This document shows, piece after piece, positions 18,905 to 27,736 of a stretch of 64,000 nucleotides of DNA (positions within the stretch are counted from its first letter, which is position 1; the number at the start of each line of letters is the position of its first letter). Position numbers and translations under genes: made by a program. Source of the DNA: Halegenticoccus tardaugens (GTDB lineage Archaea > Halobacteriota > Halobacteria > Halobacteriales > Haloferacaceae); contig NZ_SDIC01000005.1 of NCBI RefSeq assembly GCF_004116405.1, positions 357,580 through 421,579 of the forward strand, in the 5' to 3' direction. A model generated the notes under the pieces. It saw only the letters and a program-made list of their open reading frames with translations. It made no database searches and was not told where the DNA came from.

Positions 18905-19788
18905 GCGGACACCACCCCGTGATCGAGATCGCCTGGTTCAGGAGGATTCGGCGCGTCAAGTCCAACCGACTGCTCCAGGTAGCGGGCCATTCGGTCGAAT
19001 TGGGCGAGGGTTTCAAGTTCGTAGTCACGCCGTCGATCGCGGAACTCACGGATGTACCGGAATGCGGAGCACTGCCGCATCCAGCAGCCTTCCATCAACG
19101 ACGCTCGTTCGCCGATGATCTCGGGGATCGAGTACTGGATCTCATCGAGAATCGTCCGCTGGTCGCGCGTATCCTTGAACCCAATCGGAATCGCGGCGAG
19201 CACTCCAACGTCGACGTTGAGCTGATCTTGGAGGCCTGCGACGAGCGACTCAAGCCCTTGGACCGCTGCTCGTCCTTTTGCACTGGGTTCGATTGGAATG
19301 ACGAGCGAACGCGTTGCATGGATCGCATTGTAGAGATGCGGTCCCTCGGTTGCAGGTGGGTCACAAATGAGGACGTCGTATTTGTCTGGCACACCTGCTT
19401 CGCGGAGCACACGGAGCAGTTGGGCGTGTATGCCAAACGCTTCACCCATCGCCTCTGCTTGGTCTTTCTCGCGCTGGAGATACTCGGCGAGATCAGACAG
19501 CATATTGTGTTCTGGAACGATATCTAACCCTTCCACTCTGTGAATCAGGTCGTCGAAGTCACCCTTTGGTCGGCGGATCATATGCCGGACCAGATTATCT
19601 ACAGGCTCCGTTCGGTGCGTATCGACACCGAAGAGACGCGAAAGATCGCCATCCTGGGGATCGAGCGGGACGACGAGTGGTTTCAATCCCGCGCGTGCGT
19701 GCGCGACTGCGAGGTTTGCTGCGATTGTCGTTTTCCCGACCCCGCCGGCTTCGCTATACGTTGAATACGCTAACATTACGTCCTCCAT
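18901..19788 (-). CDS. parA: ParA-family partition ATPase
   Basis: A 295-residue ParA/MinD-type P-loop ATPase with a deviant Walker A, EAGGVGKTTIAANLA at about 13-27, the switch I region near LDPQDGDLSRLFG, and Walker B LICDPPATEG. Such proteins segregate plasmids and secondary replicons. The second gene overlaps its stop by 4 bp. Four TGAACA repeats at 13-bp spacing lie 140-190 bp upstream. With the orc gene at 2049-3287 it argues that this is an independently maintained replicon. Start at 19788 or at Met5. Confidence 0.92.
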   Translation of the reverse strand: MEDVMLAYSTYSEAGGVGKTTIAANLAVAHARAGLKPLVVPLDPQDGDLSRLFGVDTHRTEPVDNLVRHMIRRPKGDFDDLIHRVEGLDIVPEHNMLSDLAEYLQREKDQAEAMGEAFGIHAQLLRVLREAGVPDKYDVLICDPPATEGPHLYNAIHATRSLVIPIEPSAKGRAAVQGLESLVAGLQDQLNVDVGVLAAIPIGFKDTRDQRTILDEIQYSIPEIIGERASLMEGCWMRQCSAFRYIREFRDRRRDYELETLAQFDRMARYLEQSVGLDAPNPPEPGDLDHGVVSA

Positions 19789-19830
19789 TCATCCGCTTCA
19801 CCTTGAATGTACGTCAGACACATTCATGAC

Positions 19831-19978
19831 TGAACACCATCGCTTGTACCATGTAGCGGTGGTCAATTACACCGTTCCTTCCAGTATCAAGTTTCAACAA
19901 TGGATGTAGTGAATAGGTGTGATTGATGAACACAACCACTGAACAACACTAATGAACACTACTACTGAACACCATAGA
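19831..19978. repeat. 13-bp iterons upstream of parA
   Basis: TGAACA starts at 19927, 19940, 19953 and 19966, exactly 13 bp apart, each followed by a C/A-rich heptamer with ACxAC/CT. A fifth copy, TGAACACCATCGC, begins at 19831, 96 bp before the first; its TGAACACCAT equals that of the last copy. Regular phasing just upstream of a parA operon is what a centromere (parS-like) or operator array looks like. Confidence 0.75.
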
Positions 19979-20055
19979 TGGCCCAAAGAAACACCATTGC
20001 TGCATAAGTTCCTTGGACGAGGGTACTGGATGGCAGTTATGTATACTAAGGTTTG

Positions 20056-20598
20056 CTACTGTCCCAAATTTGGAGTCAGCTGGGACACGAGGTCGCCAGC
20101 GTTACCTGTCGCGGCTGTCTCGAGGTTGGGAAGTGGTTCGCCATCGGTCTGCGAAATGTCGAAGACGGGGGCTGGTCGGAATCCGACGAGTCCTTTCGAC
20201 CACTCTTCGGGTGGCGTCTCGTCGTACTCGCAGTCGGTGTTGGCGTGATAGCTCGGCGAGTTCTCACACTTGGGACACCGCTTGGTGATGATTGGTGCCC
20301 AGATCCAGATGGCCTGTTCACCTTCCTCGACGTGACGGTCGAACTCCTCTTGCCATGTTCGGTAGCCGGCAACGCGACTGGCCTCAGGACACTGCTGTTA
20401 GACGAGTAGCGTGTTCCGGTAAGAGTAATCGTGGAACTGACGTTGGACGTAAAGCCACTCCTGAAATTCCGCGCTCGTTTGTGCGTCGTTGACGGAGTCG
20501 ACAAGGTCGTCGATCCACTGTTCAATAGTACTGTGCATCTCGTCGCGTCGGATGTCGGAGTCGTCGAACGACACCACTGCGTAGTCACTCGTCGCCAT
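20056..20598 (-). pseudogene. ArdC-like ssDNA-binding/antirestriction protein, broken
   Basis: The minus-strand frame begins MATSDYAVVSFDDS and runs through IEQWIDDLVDSV and FQEWLYVQRQFHDYSYRNTLLV to a TAA at 20398-20400. In the same phase it continues QQCPEASRVAGYRTW, AIWIWAPIITKRCPKCE and FRPAPVFDISQTDGEPLP to a second stop at 20056. Relatives have NTLLIK at the break, so AAA to TAA is likely. The motifs match the N-terminal domain of ArdC-like proteins (DUF1738), which protect incoming plasmid DNA from restriction. The usual C-terminal metallopeptidase-like domain is missing, so the gene is dead for two reasons. A longer start at 20652 is unlikely. Confidence 0.75.
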
Positions 20599-20799
20599 GA
20601 GTTGTCTCGCGAGCACTCCAGTTTTGGAATGCTCCGCACCCTTCGGGGGCAAAAAACTCGCCGGCGAGTAGCGGTTTCTCAGCCTTCGGCTAGGTGCCTA
20701 TAGTCCGAGCTCACAAAGATGCCACAGACGAATCCTCCGTACTGCTAATCACCAGATTAAGATAAGAGAGCGATAAGATGTCACAGACGAGCGTTTCAA

Positions 20800-21207
20800 A
20801 TGCAAATTCCAGATAACCTACTTTGCTTCTTGAGTGCCCGGGTGGATGAGAAGCGAGACTCATACGTTCTCGAAGTGCCCAAAGAGGAAGTGACAACAGG
20901 CGATGTACAAGTGGGTGATGTTCACCGCGTGGCTGTCTTTGCGACTGACACCGCCGATGACACTCCGTCAACCCACGAAGGGGTGCAGCATCGGGAGAGC
21001 CTCGCACCGGTTGAGAAAGGAGATCAGCGGACCGTTGATATCGAAGATATCGGAGAACAGGGCGATGGCATTGCCCGTACTGACCGTGGCTACGTTCTCG
21101 TCGTCCCTGACACTGAACAAGGCGAACGAGTAACTGTCGAGATCACTGATGTGAGCGAATCAGTCGGCTTTGCAGATGTGATTGAGCGAAAACCCTACTA
21201 CGAGTGA
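20800..21207 (+). CDS. TRAM-domain protein
   Basis: A 135-residue protein. The C-terminal 60 residues form a TRAM RNA-binding beta-barrel: VDIEDIGEQGDGIARTD, then GYVLVVPDTEQGERVTVEI and GFADVIER. The N-terminal half is a variable strand-rich segment (MQIPDNLLCFLSARVDE) seen in haloarchaeal single-TRAM proteins. These small proteins are thought to bind RNA, in some archaea as cold-shock-like chaperones. The gene stands alone; its product is acidic. The origin-box-like repeats lie 35 bp after the stop. Confidence 0.88.
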   Translation: MQIPDNLLCFLSARVDEKRDSYVLEVPKEEVTTGDVQVGDVHRVAVFATDTADDTPSTHEGVQHRESLAPVEKGDQRTVDIEDIGEQGDGIARTDRGYVLVVPDTEQGERVTVEITDVSESVGFADVIERKPYYE

Positions 21208-21240
21208 TTTACTAAGGAAGTAATTCGGCCCCCACTCCCT

Positions 21241-21359
21241 CCCCCCGTCGTCGATGTATAAACCTCGCTCAGACACACCCCCCGTCATCGAAGTGTAAAC
21301 TGGTCTCTCTCGCTATTCTTGTAGGAATTCCCTCCGATTTTCACTTCGAACACGGGGGG
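21241..21359. repeat. Three G-string origin-box-like repeats (two direct, one inverted)
   Basis: Copies of a 23-bp unit starting CCCCCCGTC lie at 21241-21263 and 21278-21300 on the plus strand and at 21337-21359 inverted. They share a C/G6 run, a TCGAAGTG-like core and an AAAC end. A G-string plus TCGAA-type core in inverted arrangement resembles haloarchaeal origin recognition boxes more than the repeats near orc do. No orc gene is within reach here. Could also be an operator for the flanking genes. Confidence 0.6.
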
Positions 21360-21457
21360 GGCGATTGATGCCAGCTTGACTCTCCCTGACGCTCTCTCAG
21401 CTAGTCGTCGGGATTAACCGGGCCCTTGTATTTGGAGCGGATCTTATCGCCATCTCG

Positions 21458-22039
21458 CTACTGCCAGTAGTAGGAGCGGTTGTCGTTGATTTCCTTGATT
21501 GTGATCGTCGCTTTCGAGGGGACGTCATCGGGAAGATCGTCGGGACGCTTGTCGATTTCGTCTGGATTAGAGAACTCGTGTGCAAGTGTGTCCGCGTAGC
21601 CTCGCGAGTAACCAAGCACAATATCGTCGGGAATCGCCTCAATGGCTGCCCGGCATTTCGGGACGATAATGAACTCTATCTCGGGTAGACTCCCCTGGAG
21701 CTCTCGAATCTTGTTGACGTACGATTGTGCTTCCGCAGCGTCGTAGGCGTCACCGATAATACCCACGTCGGGCTCGTACTCGACCGCTCGGTCGACGTAC
21801 CGGTCAAGGTCGGGATTCCGAAAATCATTGTCGAGCATCCCAACCGGACAGTCGAGGGTATCGAATTGCGATCGCTGATACGTGCAGTCCTCGCGAAACC
21901 CAGGACGGAAGCCGAGGGTCAGCGCATCGATCGCAAACGGAACCCGATGGAGGAACGCCACGTACGCCGCTTGTCGGGCGTCAGTGTGCGTCTCAGTAGA
22001 ACTGTTGCTAATTAGGTCTGCGCTGTCGTGAATGGCCAT
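21458..22039 (-). CDS. DUF6610-like hypothetical protein
   Basis: About 193 residues from the ATG at 22039 (a longer frame begins at 22093). FLHRVPFAIDALTLGFRPGF, YVDRAVEYEPDVGIIGDAYD and IPDDIVLGYSRGYADTLAHE are the characteristic segments of a haloarchaeal family of plasmids and proviruses (DUF6610 by recall). A conserved PKC and GYSRGYAD suggest a TIM-barrel-like enzyme fold related to queuine-transferase-like proteins, but no activity is established. The last 30 residues are variable. Located in a row of minus-strand small plasmid genes. Confidence 0.7.
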   Translation of the reverse strand: MAIHDSADLISNSSTETHTDARQAAYVAFLHRVPFAIDALTLGFRPGFREDCTYQRSQFDTLDCPVGMLDNDFRNPDLDRYVDRAVEYEPDVGIIGDAYDAAEAQSYVNKIRELQGSLPEIEFIIVPKCRAAIEAIPDDIVLGYSRGYADTLAHEFSNPDEIDKRPDDLPDDVPSKATITIKEINDNRSYYWQ

Positions 22040-22142
22040 GAGGAGTCTCCTGCGGGACTCCGTCGCCCCGCAGTGCTCCACGGGGCACGACAAACCTCTC
22101 CAAGATTAACCAACGATATCCGGGAACAAGACTGGTTGTTGG

Positions 22143-22442
22143 TTAATCCTCGAACAGACACTGCATCGCTGCCTCGTCACCTACGAGCGTCTGCTGGTCA
22201 GCGTCCGTATCCGCGAAGAGCGTGGATTGATCTCCTATCGAGGACTGCGCTACTTCTGGCCGGTCGTCGACGCCGAACTCACTGGCTTCGGGCCGATCGA
22301 GCCGCGAATCGCGGCCGCGATGATCGACGTCTGCGCCGAAGTCCTCAAGTGACGTTTCGACGCTCGTCTCCGTAACTTCGAGCTGGCCATCCTCACCGAA
22401 CGCAGACTGTCGCTGAATCTCGATTTCGGGTCGGTCGCTCAC
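22143..22442 (-). CDS. Acidic hypothetical protein
   Basis: A 99-residue acidic protein with no predicted fold, starting MSDRPEIEIQRQ and ending QQTLVGDEAAMQCLFED. The SLGxQxTLFAD-like and QxxLVGD repeats near the C-terminus look like short linear binding motifs. I do not recognise the family. It is on the same strand as and 100 bp before the DUF6610-like gene, so it is probably in the same operon. Confidence 0.55.
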   Translation of the reverse strand: MSDRPEIEIQRQSAFGEDGQLEVTETSVETSLEDFGADVDHRGRDSRLDRPEASEFGVDDRPEVAQSSIGDQSTLFADTDADQQTLVGDEAAMQCLFED

Positions 22443-22497
22443 CTATTTCGAAGTCTCCATCCATGGCGGCGCCGACAACCAGCCCGCGAGCGTCCAT

Positions 22498-22761
22498 TCA
22501 GGTATCTTCTGATCGAAGTTCGCTGGCCCGGTCATCGAGCCGGCGGAGAATCTGGACGCGTTGCTGGTGGGCCTTCTCGTAGGCGACGAACGCTCGCAGC
22601 GTCTCCATGTCGTTGATCGTCATGATACCGGCGTTGATGAGGCACGTGTTTGGGGGCTCGAGACGCTGTTTCGGTGTAAGACCATCCGCTTCTACTGATT
22701 GATCTGACGAGTCACTCACTGGTGTTCGCCTCCGCGCTCTTAAGGTGACGACAAACAGCAC
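22498..22761 (-). CDS. Small hypothetical protein
   Basis: Up to 87 residues. The region from VSDSSDQSVEADG onward (possible GTG start near 22716) looks like the real protein: PKQRLEPPNTCLINAGI followed by an amphipathic helix METLRAFVAYEKAHQQRVQILRRLDDRASEL. The helix is suited to oligomerisation. Family not recognised. Same strand as its neighbours. Confidence 0.5.
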   Translation of the reverse strand: MLFVVTLRARRRTPVSDSSDQSVEADGLTPKQRLEPPNTCLINAGIMTINDMETLRAFVAYEKAHQQRVQILRRLDDRASELRSEDT

Positions 22762-22842
22762 CTGCTCACTTTCATTCTAGCTCAATTTCGGTGACGGCCA
22801 CTCACAGATACCGTCGCTGTTGCTGTCGCAGTGAGCGCTATC

Positions 22843-23538
22843 TCACTCCTGTTGCCGCTTGAGGAATTCGAGAAGCGTTTCGATATCCTTTGCTGAGGCT
22901 GATGATTGTCCGAACAGACTCTTGAACCGGTGGTCAAGCCCGCCTTCTTCGATGAACGCGTGTGCCTCACTGAGTTGTTCCCGGAGAGCATCAGCATCGC
23001 CGCGATGCAGGTGCGTCTCGACCATGTCGAGGTTGATCGACGGAAGGGCAGCGAGGACATCAGCGAGATCCGTTTTCCGACCACTATGGAGTTTGGCGGC
23101 AACGAGCACTTCGCCGTCAGCAGCTCGTGCCGTCGTCAACTGAGTCCCGCCTGAAATCGTCGTCGGGGAACTGTGTTTGCGCAGATAGTCGAACGACCAC
23201 TCTGCTTCGGTCTGTCGGCAGCCGAGGCCGTTCACAAGGATGTCTACGCCGACCGGATGAGGAAGCCCCTCAGTGCGCTCGAAGAGTTCGATCTCACGAT
23301 TGTAGATGGTCTCTTCTGGGGGAACTTCGAGATCGGCCTGTCGTTCGAAGTCGCGTGCTTCGAGAAAGGCAACGACTTCGTCGTAGTCGTCCGGGGCGAT
23401 GACGATGTCGAGGTCGGTCGAGAACCGTGTCTCGAACTGACTGATTGCGTAGCCTCCAACGAGGACGAACCCGATATCTGACTGCTCCAGTTCTTCGAGC
23501 ACTTCGATGAGTGCCTCGCTTCGGTCTTCTTGACTCAT
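22843..23538 (-). CDS. Nucleotidyltransferase toxin, AbiEii-like
   Basis: A 231-residue protein with the minimal nucleotidyltransferase signature: GGYAISQFETRFSTDLDIVI at about 27-46, containing GG and the metal-binding DLD (TDLDIVI). A third acidic residue would be in the VDILVNG segment near 100. The C-terminal half is helical, as in AbiEii and MenT toxins, which modify tRNA or other targets with nucleotides. Its start follows the partner gene's stop with no gap, the usual order antitoxin then toxin. Length is near the lower end for the family. Target unknown. Confidence 0.8.
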   Translation of the reverse strand: MSQEDRSEALIEVLEELEQSDIGFVLVGGYAISQFETRFSTDLDIVIAPDDYDEVVAFLEARDFERQADLEVPPEETIYNREIELFERTEGLPHPVGVDILVNGLGCRQTEAEWSFDYLRKHSSPTTISGGTQLTTARAADGEVLVAAKLHSGRKTDLADVLAALPSINLDMVETHLHRGDADALREQLSEAHAFIEEGGLDHRFKSLFGQSSASAKDIETLLEFLKRQQE

Positions 23539-23540
23539 GT

Positions 23541-24206
23541 TCAGGCTGGCTCCATGCGGTAGCTCGCGTCAGTGTCAACGTCGTCGTACATCCGTCCGAG
23601 CATATCGAGTGCTGATTCGAAAGTTGCGTAGTACTCGTTTGCGAACGCTACGGTATCCTGGAGCGGGATAACGGACCGTCCATCGACCATCTCGGCCTCG
23701 GTCTGTGCCCGCGGCTCGAGGACCACCTGTATCGCACCATCGAGGTCGTCAGCGGGCTGGCGCTCTTCCGCAGTCGGGATTCCGAACCGATCGAAGAACG
23801 CCGTCCAGGCGTCGAGATCGGACTCGTGGACGGCGATGAACAACGGATAGTCCGCCGGGTCGCGAGCGACCTGGTAGCCACCGCGGGTCCAGACGTAGAC
23901 CGCATCGATGGCAGTAAAGGCGTAGTCCATGCCGGCGAACTGGGGGAGGACGTACGCCTCCGAGATCGATGGCGGTGAGGTGGCTGCTGCCGCCGTTAGG
24001 AACTCGAGACCGGCGTCGCGGAGCGTCTGATCGACGAGGTGGAGGCCCCCATCGTACGCGACGTATCCAGCCTCCTCAAGGCGATTCACGACGCGCCGAA
24101 TCGTCTCCCGGTTCTCGTCGATTTTTCGCGCGACGCCGGAGATGGAATCTCCTGGGTCGAGCGCGAGGATGACTTTGAGTTCCTTCTCACCGCATACTTC
24201 ATACAT
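23541..24206 (-). CDS. wHTH antitoxin/regulator, AbiEi-like
   Basis: About 221 residues from the ATG at 24206; the longer frame to 24332 lacks homology-like features. The N-terminus is a winged helix: VILALDPGDSISGVARKI then ETIRRVVNRLEEAGYV. The C-terminal domain (VLPQFAGMDYAFTAIDAVYVWTRGGYQV, then YPLFIAVHESD) resembles AbiEi C-terminal domains. Placed directly before a nucleotidyltransferase, it would autorepress the operon and neutralise the toxin (type IV). The start is chosen because MYEVCGEKE leads straight into the HTH. Confidence 0.75.
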   Translation of the reverse strand: MYEVCGEKELKVILALDPGDSISGVARKIDENRETIRRVVNRLEEAGYVAYDGGLHLVDQTLRDAGLEFLTAAAATSPPSISEAYVLPQFAGMDYAFTAIDAVYVWTRGGYQVARDPADYPLFIAVHESDLDAWTAFFDRFGIPTAEERQPADDLDGAIQVVLEPRAQTEAEMVDGRSVIPLQDTVAFANEYYATFESALDMLGRMYDDVDTDASYRMEPA

Positions 24207-24866
24207 CCTATGGTTGCACAATTCTGTGCAACACACAAAAGAATTACTATCCGTGTGGGTCTGTTGGCTGGATCTGGCGGGTGTCTTCGGCGAGGTCGTG
24301 AACGTACTCTCGAAGCGTCTCCATGTCCTCACGGGCGTCTTCGAGTGTCTTTGCTATCTAGAATCACAAGTCGGGGTGCCCCGAGGCCTGACTTTGGGGA
24401 GGTAGCCGACATTACACTCCACCAACCACATTTGATAGCAAGGGTGATTATCCACACTTAAGTATCACTAGTCCAATATATGAAATATAGTAGAGTACCG
24501 TCGTACCACCGTCATCACTACCGGCGTGCTCAGCGAGGCAGCTTGGCAAGCATTCACTTCCGTTTCGGATTCGGCCGGTTCGCCGAGTGAGTCCTCCAGG
24601 TTGGCGATCCACCGCCGGATGTCGGCTTTCCCTTTCTCGTCTCTTACGCCTGCTGTAAGCAACCATTCTCCCGTGGCTGTCCCCATGACTGCCGTCGACT
24701 GCCGTTCGAGAAGCCGTACTCACCACTACCCAACCCACCAACCTAACCGCCCAGTCCTCACACCGCGAGGGATTGTGAACCTAGCGTGACGTGAAGCGGC
24801 CGACGAACCGGCCGCGATTACACCCACGAGGGTGCGTCCGACTTACAACAGCTGTAAGCCCGAGAG
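24207..24866. other. Mostly non-coding stretch with a TnpB-type hairpin
   Basis: A hairpin GTGCCCCGAGGC/GACTTTGGGGA at 24376-24405 matches the one at 10583 and other IS1341 ends. Short minus frames nearby (24270-24360 containing METLREYVHDLAED; 24468-24686) look like gene fragments but none is recognisable. Confidence 0.4.
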
Positions 24867-25352
24867 TCATTCGCCGTCTCCCCGTGCGAACGACGGACCG
24901 CGACCATCGCTCATCCGGAGTTCGAGGACGTACTTGCCCTCGCCTTGCCGCCCGCGCTTGCACTGCAACGGTGACCCATGAGCGAACTCCGCAAGCTTCT
25001 CGATCGCTCTGTACACTTCGACCCACTGGAAGCGCTGGCCGAACGCCGCTTCTAGATGCGTCTTCAGCTTGTCCTTCTTCGAGCACAGCCGAACGCGCCT
25101 GCCGTTGGCGTCGCTGATCTTCTTCCCCCATTCACCGAAGTGAAGCGCGATCTCACGCGCGCGTTCATGCACGGGATAGACGCGATCGACGATCGCTTCT
25201 GCACCGTGGCGGATAAACCGCTCTAACTTCGAGAGGTGCTGGGCGTCTTCACCGCCCTGCTCAGTCGAGAGTGCGTCGGGCTTCTGGATACCAAGATCAT
25301 CCTCACATTGGAAGTGAAACGTGAGGGGAGACCGTCTCTCGTGGAGGTTCAC
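24867..25352 (-). CDS. Hypothetical plasmid protein
   Basis: A 161-residue frame with coding-like composition: a helical middle (LSKLERFIRHGAEAIVDRVY, then HERAREIALHFGEWGKKI) and a C-terminal wing-like part (FQWVEVYRAIEKLAEF, GKYVLELRMSDGRG). It could be a winged-helix DNA-binding protein. I do not recognise it. The start at 25352 is uncertain since several in-frame starts exist. Confidence 0.45.
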   Translation of the reverse strand: MNLHERRSPLTFHFQCEDDLGIQKPDALSTEQGGEDAQHLSKLERFIRHGAEAIVDRVYPVHERAREIALHFGEWGKKISDANGRRVRLCSKKDKLKTHLEAAFGQRFQWVEVYRAIEKLAEFAHGSPLQCKRGRQGEGKYVLELRMSDGRGPSFARGDGE

Positions 25353-25562
25353 CTCTGGTAGGGTTCAAGGAGAGAAGCCAAAGAACGAGCACCGCGTGCC
25401 GATCTACCCGGAGCGAGCGACCAGCGGAATCGTAAATTCCGCTGAACCCAAGTTTGCACGACTCACATCAACTATTGAGACAGGAACAGCATCGACCGGT
25501 GTTGGATCTTGGACGTACTACGATGTTTCTATTTTACGTAGTGATACGCCGTATCGTGGGAT

Positions 25563-26573
25563 ATGAGTGCTAGCACGGACATCGATGACTCCACTCGGGT
25601 CGCAATAGCATGTCAGGGTGGGGGCAGCCACACCGCTTACACCGCAGGGGTACTCAAACGACTCCTCGACGAACACGACGATCGATCATACGAACTCATC
25701 GGGTTGAGCGGAACCTCCGGCGGGGCGGTCTGCGCGACCGCCGCCTGGTACGGGTTTCTCGCCGGCGGAGCGGACCGTGCTATCGAGACGCTCGAGGGAA
25801 TCTGGCGGGACTTTTCGGCTCAGTCTCCGTTCGACAGGGTCGCCAACGAGTGGGCCGTCAGACTGGCGCAGTTCGCCGCACGCGGAGGGCCGCTGATGGT
25901 GGTCAGCCCATATGAATTGCCGTTCACCTCAGTCGCACGTGACCGGTTTCTCAGCACTCTCGAAGCGCACGTCGAGTTCGATCGGGTTCCCGAACTCGCG
26001 GACGGTGCCGACGTTAATCTGATCGTCGGGGCGGCTGACGTGACGGAGGGCGAGTTCGACACCATCCGGAACGAAGAAGTGACGGCCGATGCGGTCCTCG
26101 CCTCGGCGGCGATCCCGACGTTATTTGAGGCGGTCGAAATTGGTGGCCACTGGTATTGGGACGGGTTGTTCTCACAGAATCCACCGATCCGCGATTTCTT
26201 GACAATTCCTGACGAACCGAGAGCGAAACCGGACGAGATTTGGGTCATCCAGATCAATCCCAAACACCGCGAGAAGGTCCCAAAGTCGGTCGAGGACATC
26301 AGCGATCGCCGTAACGAACTGGCTGGGAATCTCTCGCTGTATCAGGAAATATATTTTATTGAACGGATCAATCAGTTGATCGAGCGAGGGAGTCTTCCTG
26401 CCGAGTACAAGCAGGTCGAGGTCAGAAAACTTGCCCTCGGCGGAGATCTATCGGCACCCTCGAAACTCGACCGAAATCCAGAATTCATCAATACCCTCAT
26501 TCGTCGGGGCGAACGACGCGCCGAGCAGTTCCTCGAGGAGTGGAGTCGAGGTACGAGTTCGAACACGGGATAG
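25563..26573 (+). CDS. Patatin-like phospholipase
   Basis: A 336-residue patatin-family hydrolase. The oxyanion-hole glycines are GGGS at 19-22, the nucleophile is Ser52 in GTSGG, and the dyad Asp is Asp200 in WYWDGLF. No signal peptide, so it acts in the cytoplasm or at the inner face of the membrane, deacylating lipids. Polyhydroxyalkanoate-granule-associated patatins in haloarchaea are similar, so PHA depolymerase is an alternative substrate role. Single gene; the upstream TACGTAGTGATAC/GTATCG region at 25535-25556 may hold the promoter. Confidence 0.9.
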   Translation: MSASTDIDDSTRVAIACQGGGSHTAYTAGVLKRLLDEHDDRSYELIGLSGTSGGAVCATAAWYGFLAGGADRAIETLEGIWRDFSAQSPFDRVANEWAVRLAQFAARGGPLMVVSPYELPFTSVARDRFLSTLEAHVEFDRVPELADGADVNLIVGAADVTEGEFDTIRNEEVTADAVLASAAIPTLFEAVEIGGHWYWDGLFSQNPPIRDFLTIPDEPRAKPDEIWVIQINPKHREKVPKSVEDISDRRNELAGNLSLYQEIYFIERINQLIERGSLPAEYKQVEVRKLALGGDLSAPSKLDRNPEFINTLIRRGERRAEQFLEEWSRGTSSNTG

Positions 26574-27008
26574 TTGTGACGACTCGTCGTGGATCAATGA
26601 AATCGACAGTCCATCCGGTACCTCCTTTACCTGTATTGAACGATTGGACTACCCTCTAAGTGGGCGTGATCTATGTTGCATTCGCACCTTATATTCAGAA
26701 TGACCGTCAAAAAATACCATTTATATATAGTTCCAACCGGCCCGAAAACTAACAGAGCAGGAAATGCAGCTCCACGAAGCTCTCATGCCCGATACGCATC
26801 CTCAATCACTTGACTAACCCACACCTACCCCTTCAACTCAATGTGGGTTAGTAGAGATCCACCTCCCTATACCATCTCCTCGTTCGGTATAATAACAGTT
26901 CCCGACTTGACAGATAGACAACATAGATTCAAGACTCTTCCTTCCCTCAATCACTGACTCACACCACACAATGCTGACGATTATATCCTTTGCTGGTGTA
27001 CCTTCTCG
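26574..27008. other. Intergenic stretch
   Basis: No gene seen. A TTTATATATAG box near 26721 is a good archaeal TATA candidate, but 290 bp from the PadR gene. The rest is featureless. Confidence 0.5.
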
Positions 27009-27305
27009 ATGATAACTCTCTTCGACCTCAGCGGCTTCCAGCGCGACCTCCTCACCATTATCGCCGGCCACGACCAGCCCTCCGGCCAACAGATCAAAAC
27101 CGAACTCGAAGACGCTCGCGACGAAGAAATCAACCACGGCCGCTTGTACCCCAACCTTGACGTCCTCGTCAACAAAGGCTACGTCGAGAAGGGCCAGATC
27201 GACCGCCGCACCAACTTCTACCAGATCACCGACGAAGGCCGTACTGCACTCCGAGAGCACCGCGAGTGGGAAGCACAGTACTTCCAAGAGACTGCACTCG
27301 CCTAA
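27009..27305 (+). CDS. PadR-family transcriptional regulator
   Basis: A 98-residue winged-helix protein: DLSGFQRDLLTIIAGHDQPSG, then INHGRLYPNLDVLVNKGYVEKG with the PadR recognition helix, and the wing DRRTNFYQITDEGR. It has only a short C-terminal helix, typical of the haloarchaeal one-domain type. A paralogue lies at 35055-35339 and a fragment of a third at 35696-35812. Direct target unknown. ATG at 27009 lies at the start of the conserved helix. Confidence 0.9.
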   Translation: MITLFDLSGFQRDLLTIIAGHDQPSGQQIKTELEDARDEEINHGRLYPNLDVLVNKGYVEKGQIDRRTNFYQITDEGRTALREHREWEAQYFQETALA

Positions 27306-27373
27306 CTCCGAGCGTTACAGCAGAGAACCCCCCTCGGTCAGAGTGAATCCTGAGCCCTCACGAGACACCGAGC

Positions 27374-27586
27374 CTACGTAATGCGGATTTGCTCGCCAAC
27401 ATAGTAGATGTAGCCACGGTTGTGCAGGATATTCAACAGCCCCTCCGCAGACTCCTCGCTACACTCAGACGCAATCACTGCGAGAGCTTGCTCACGAGGG
27501 AGGTCACCACTCGCATTCTCGACTGGCGAGCGAAGCACATCAAGCGCCTCTTTCGCCTGCGGTGGCAGTGGTGTTCGAGAGTTCAT
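27374..27586 (-). CDS. Small hypothetical protein
   Basis: A 70-residue protein: LPPQAKEALDVL, LPREQALAVIASECSEESAEGLLNILHNRGYIYYVGEQIRIT. Helix-helix-wing order with a final short strand suggests a winged-helix fold. Family not recognised. The gene faces the PadR gene tail to tail. Confidence 0.55.
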   Translation of the reverse strand: MNSRTPLPPQAKEALDVLRSPVENASGDLPREQALAVIASECSEESAEGLLNILHNRGYIYYVGEQIRIT

Positions 27587-27736
27587 TTACTGACTCGTTC
27601 AAGATCTACACTCATAAAGTTCGTCTGTGACCATGTCCCCTTCTCGTTCTTCCAGAGGGCTTCACTGCTGGCACCGTGACACGTATCTACGTTCGCTCCG
27701 TTAGCTGGTTCAGAAAGTATCCCGCTGCTCCCTAAG

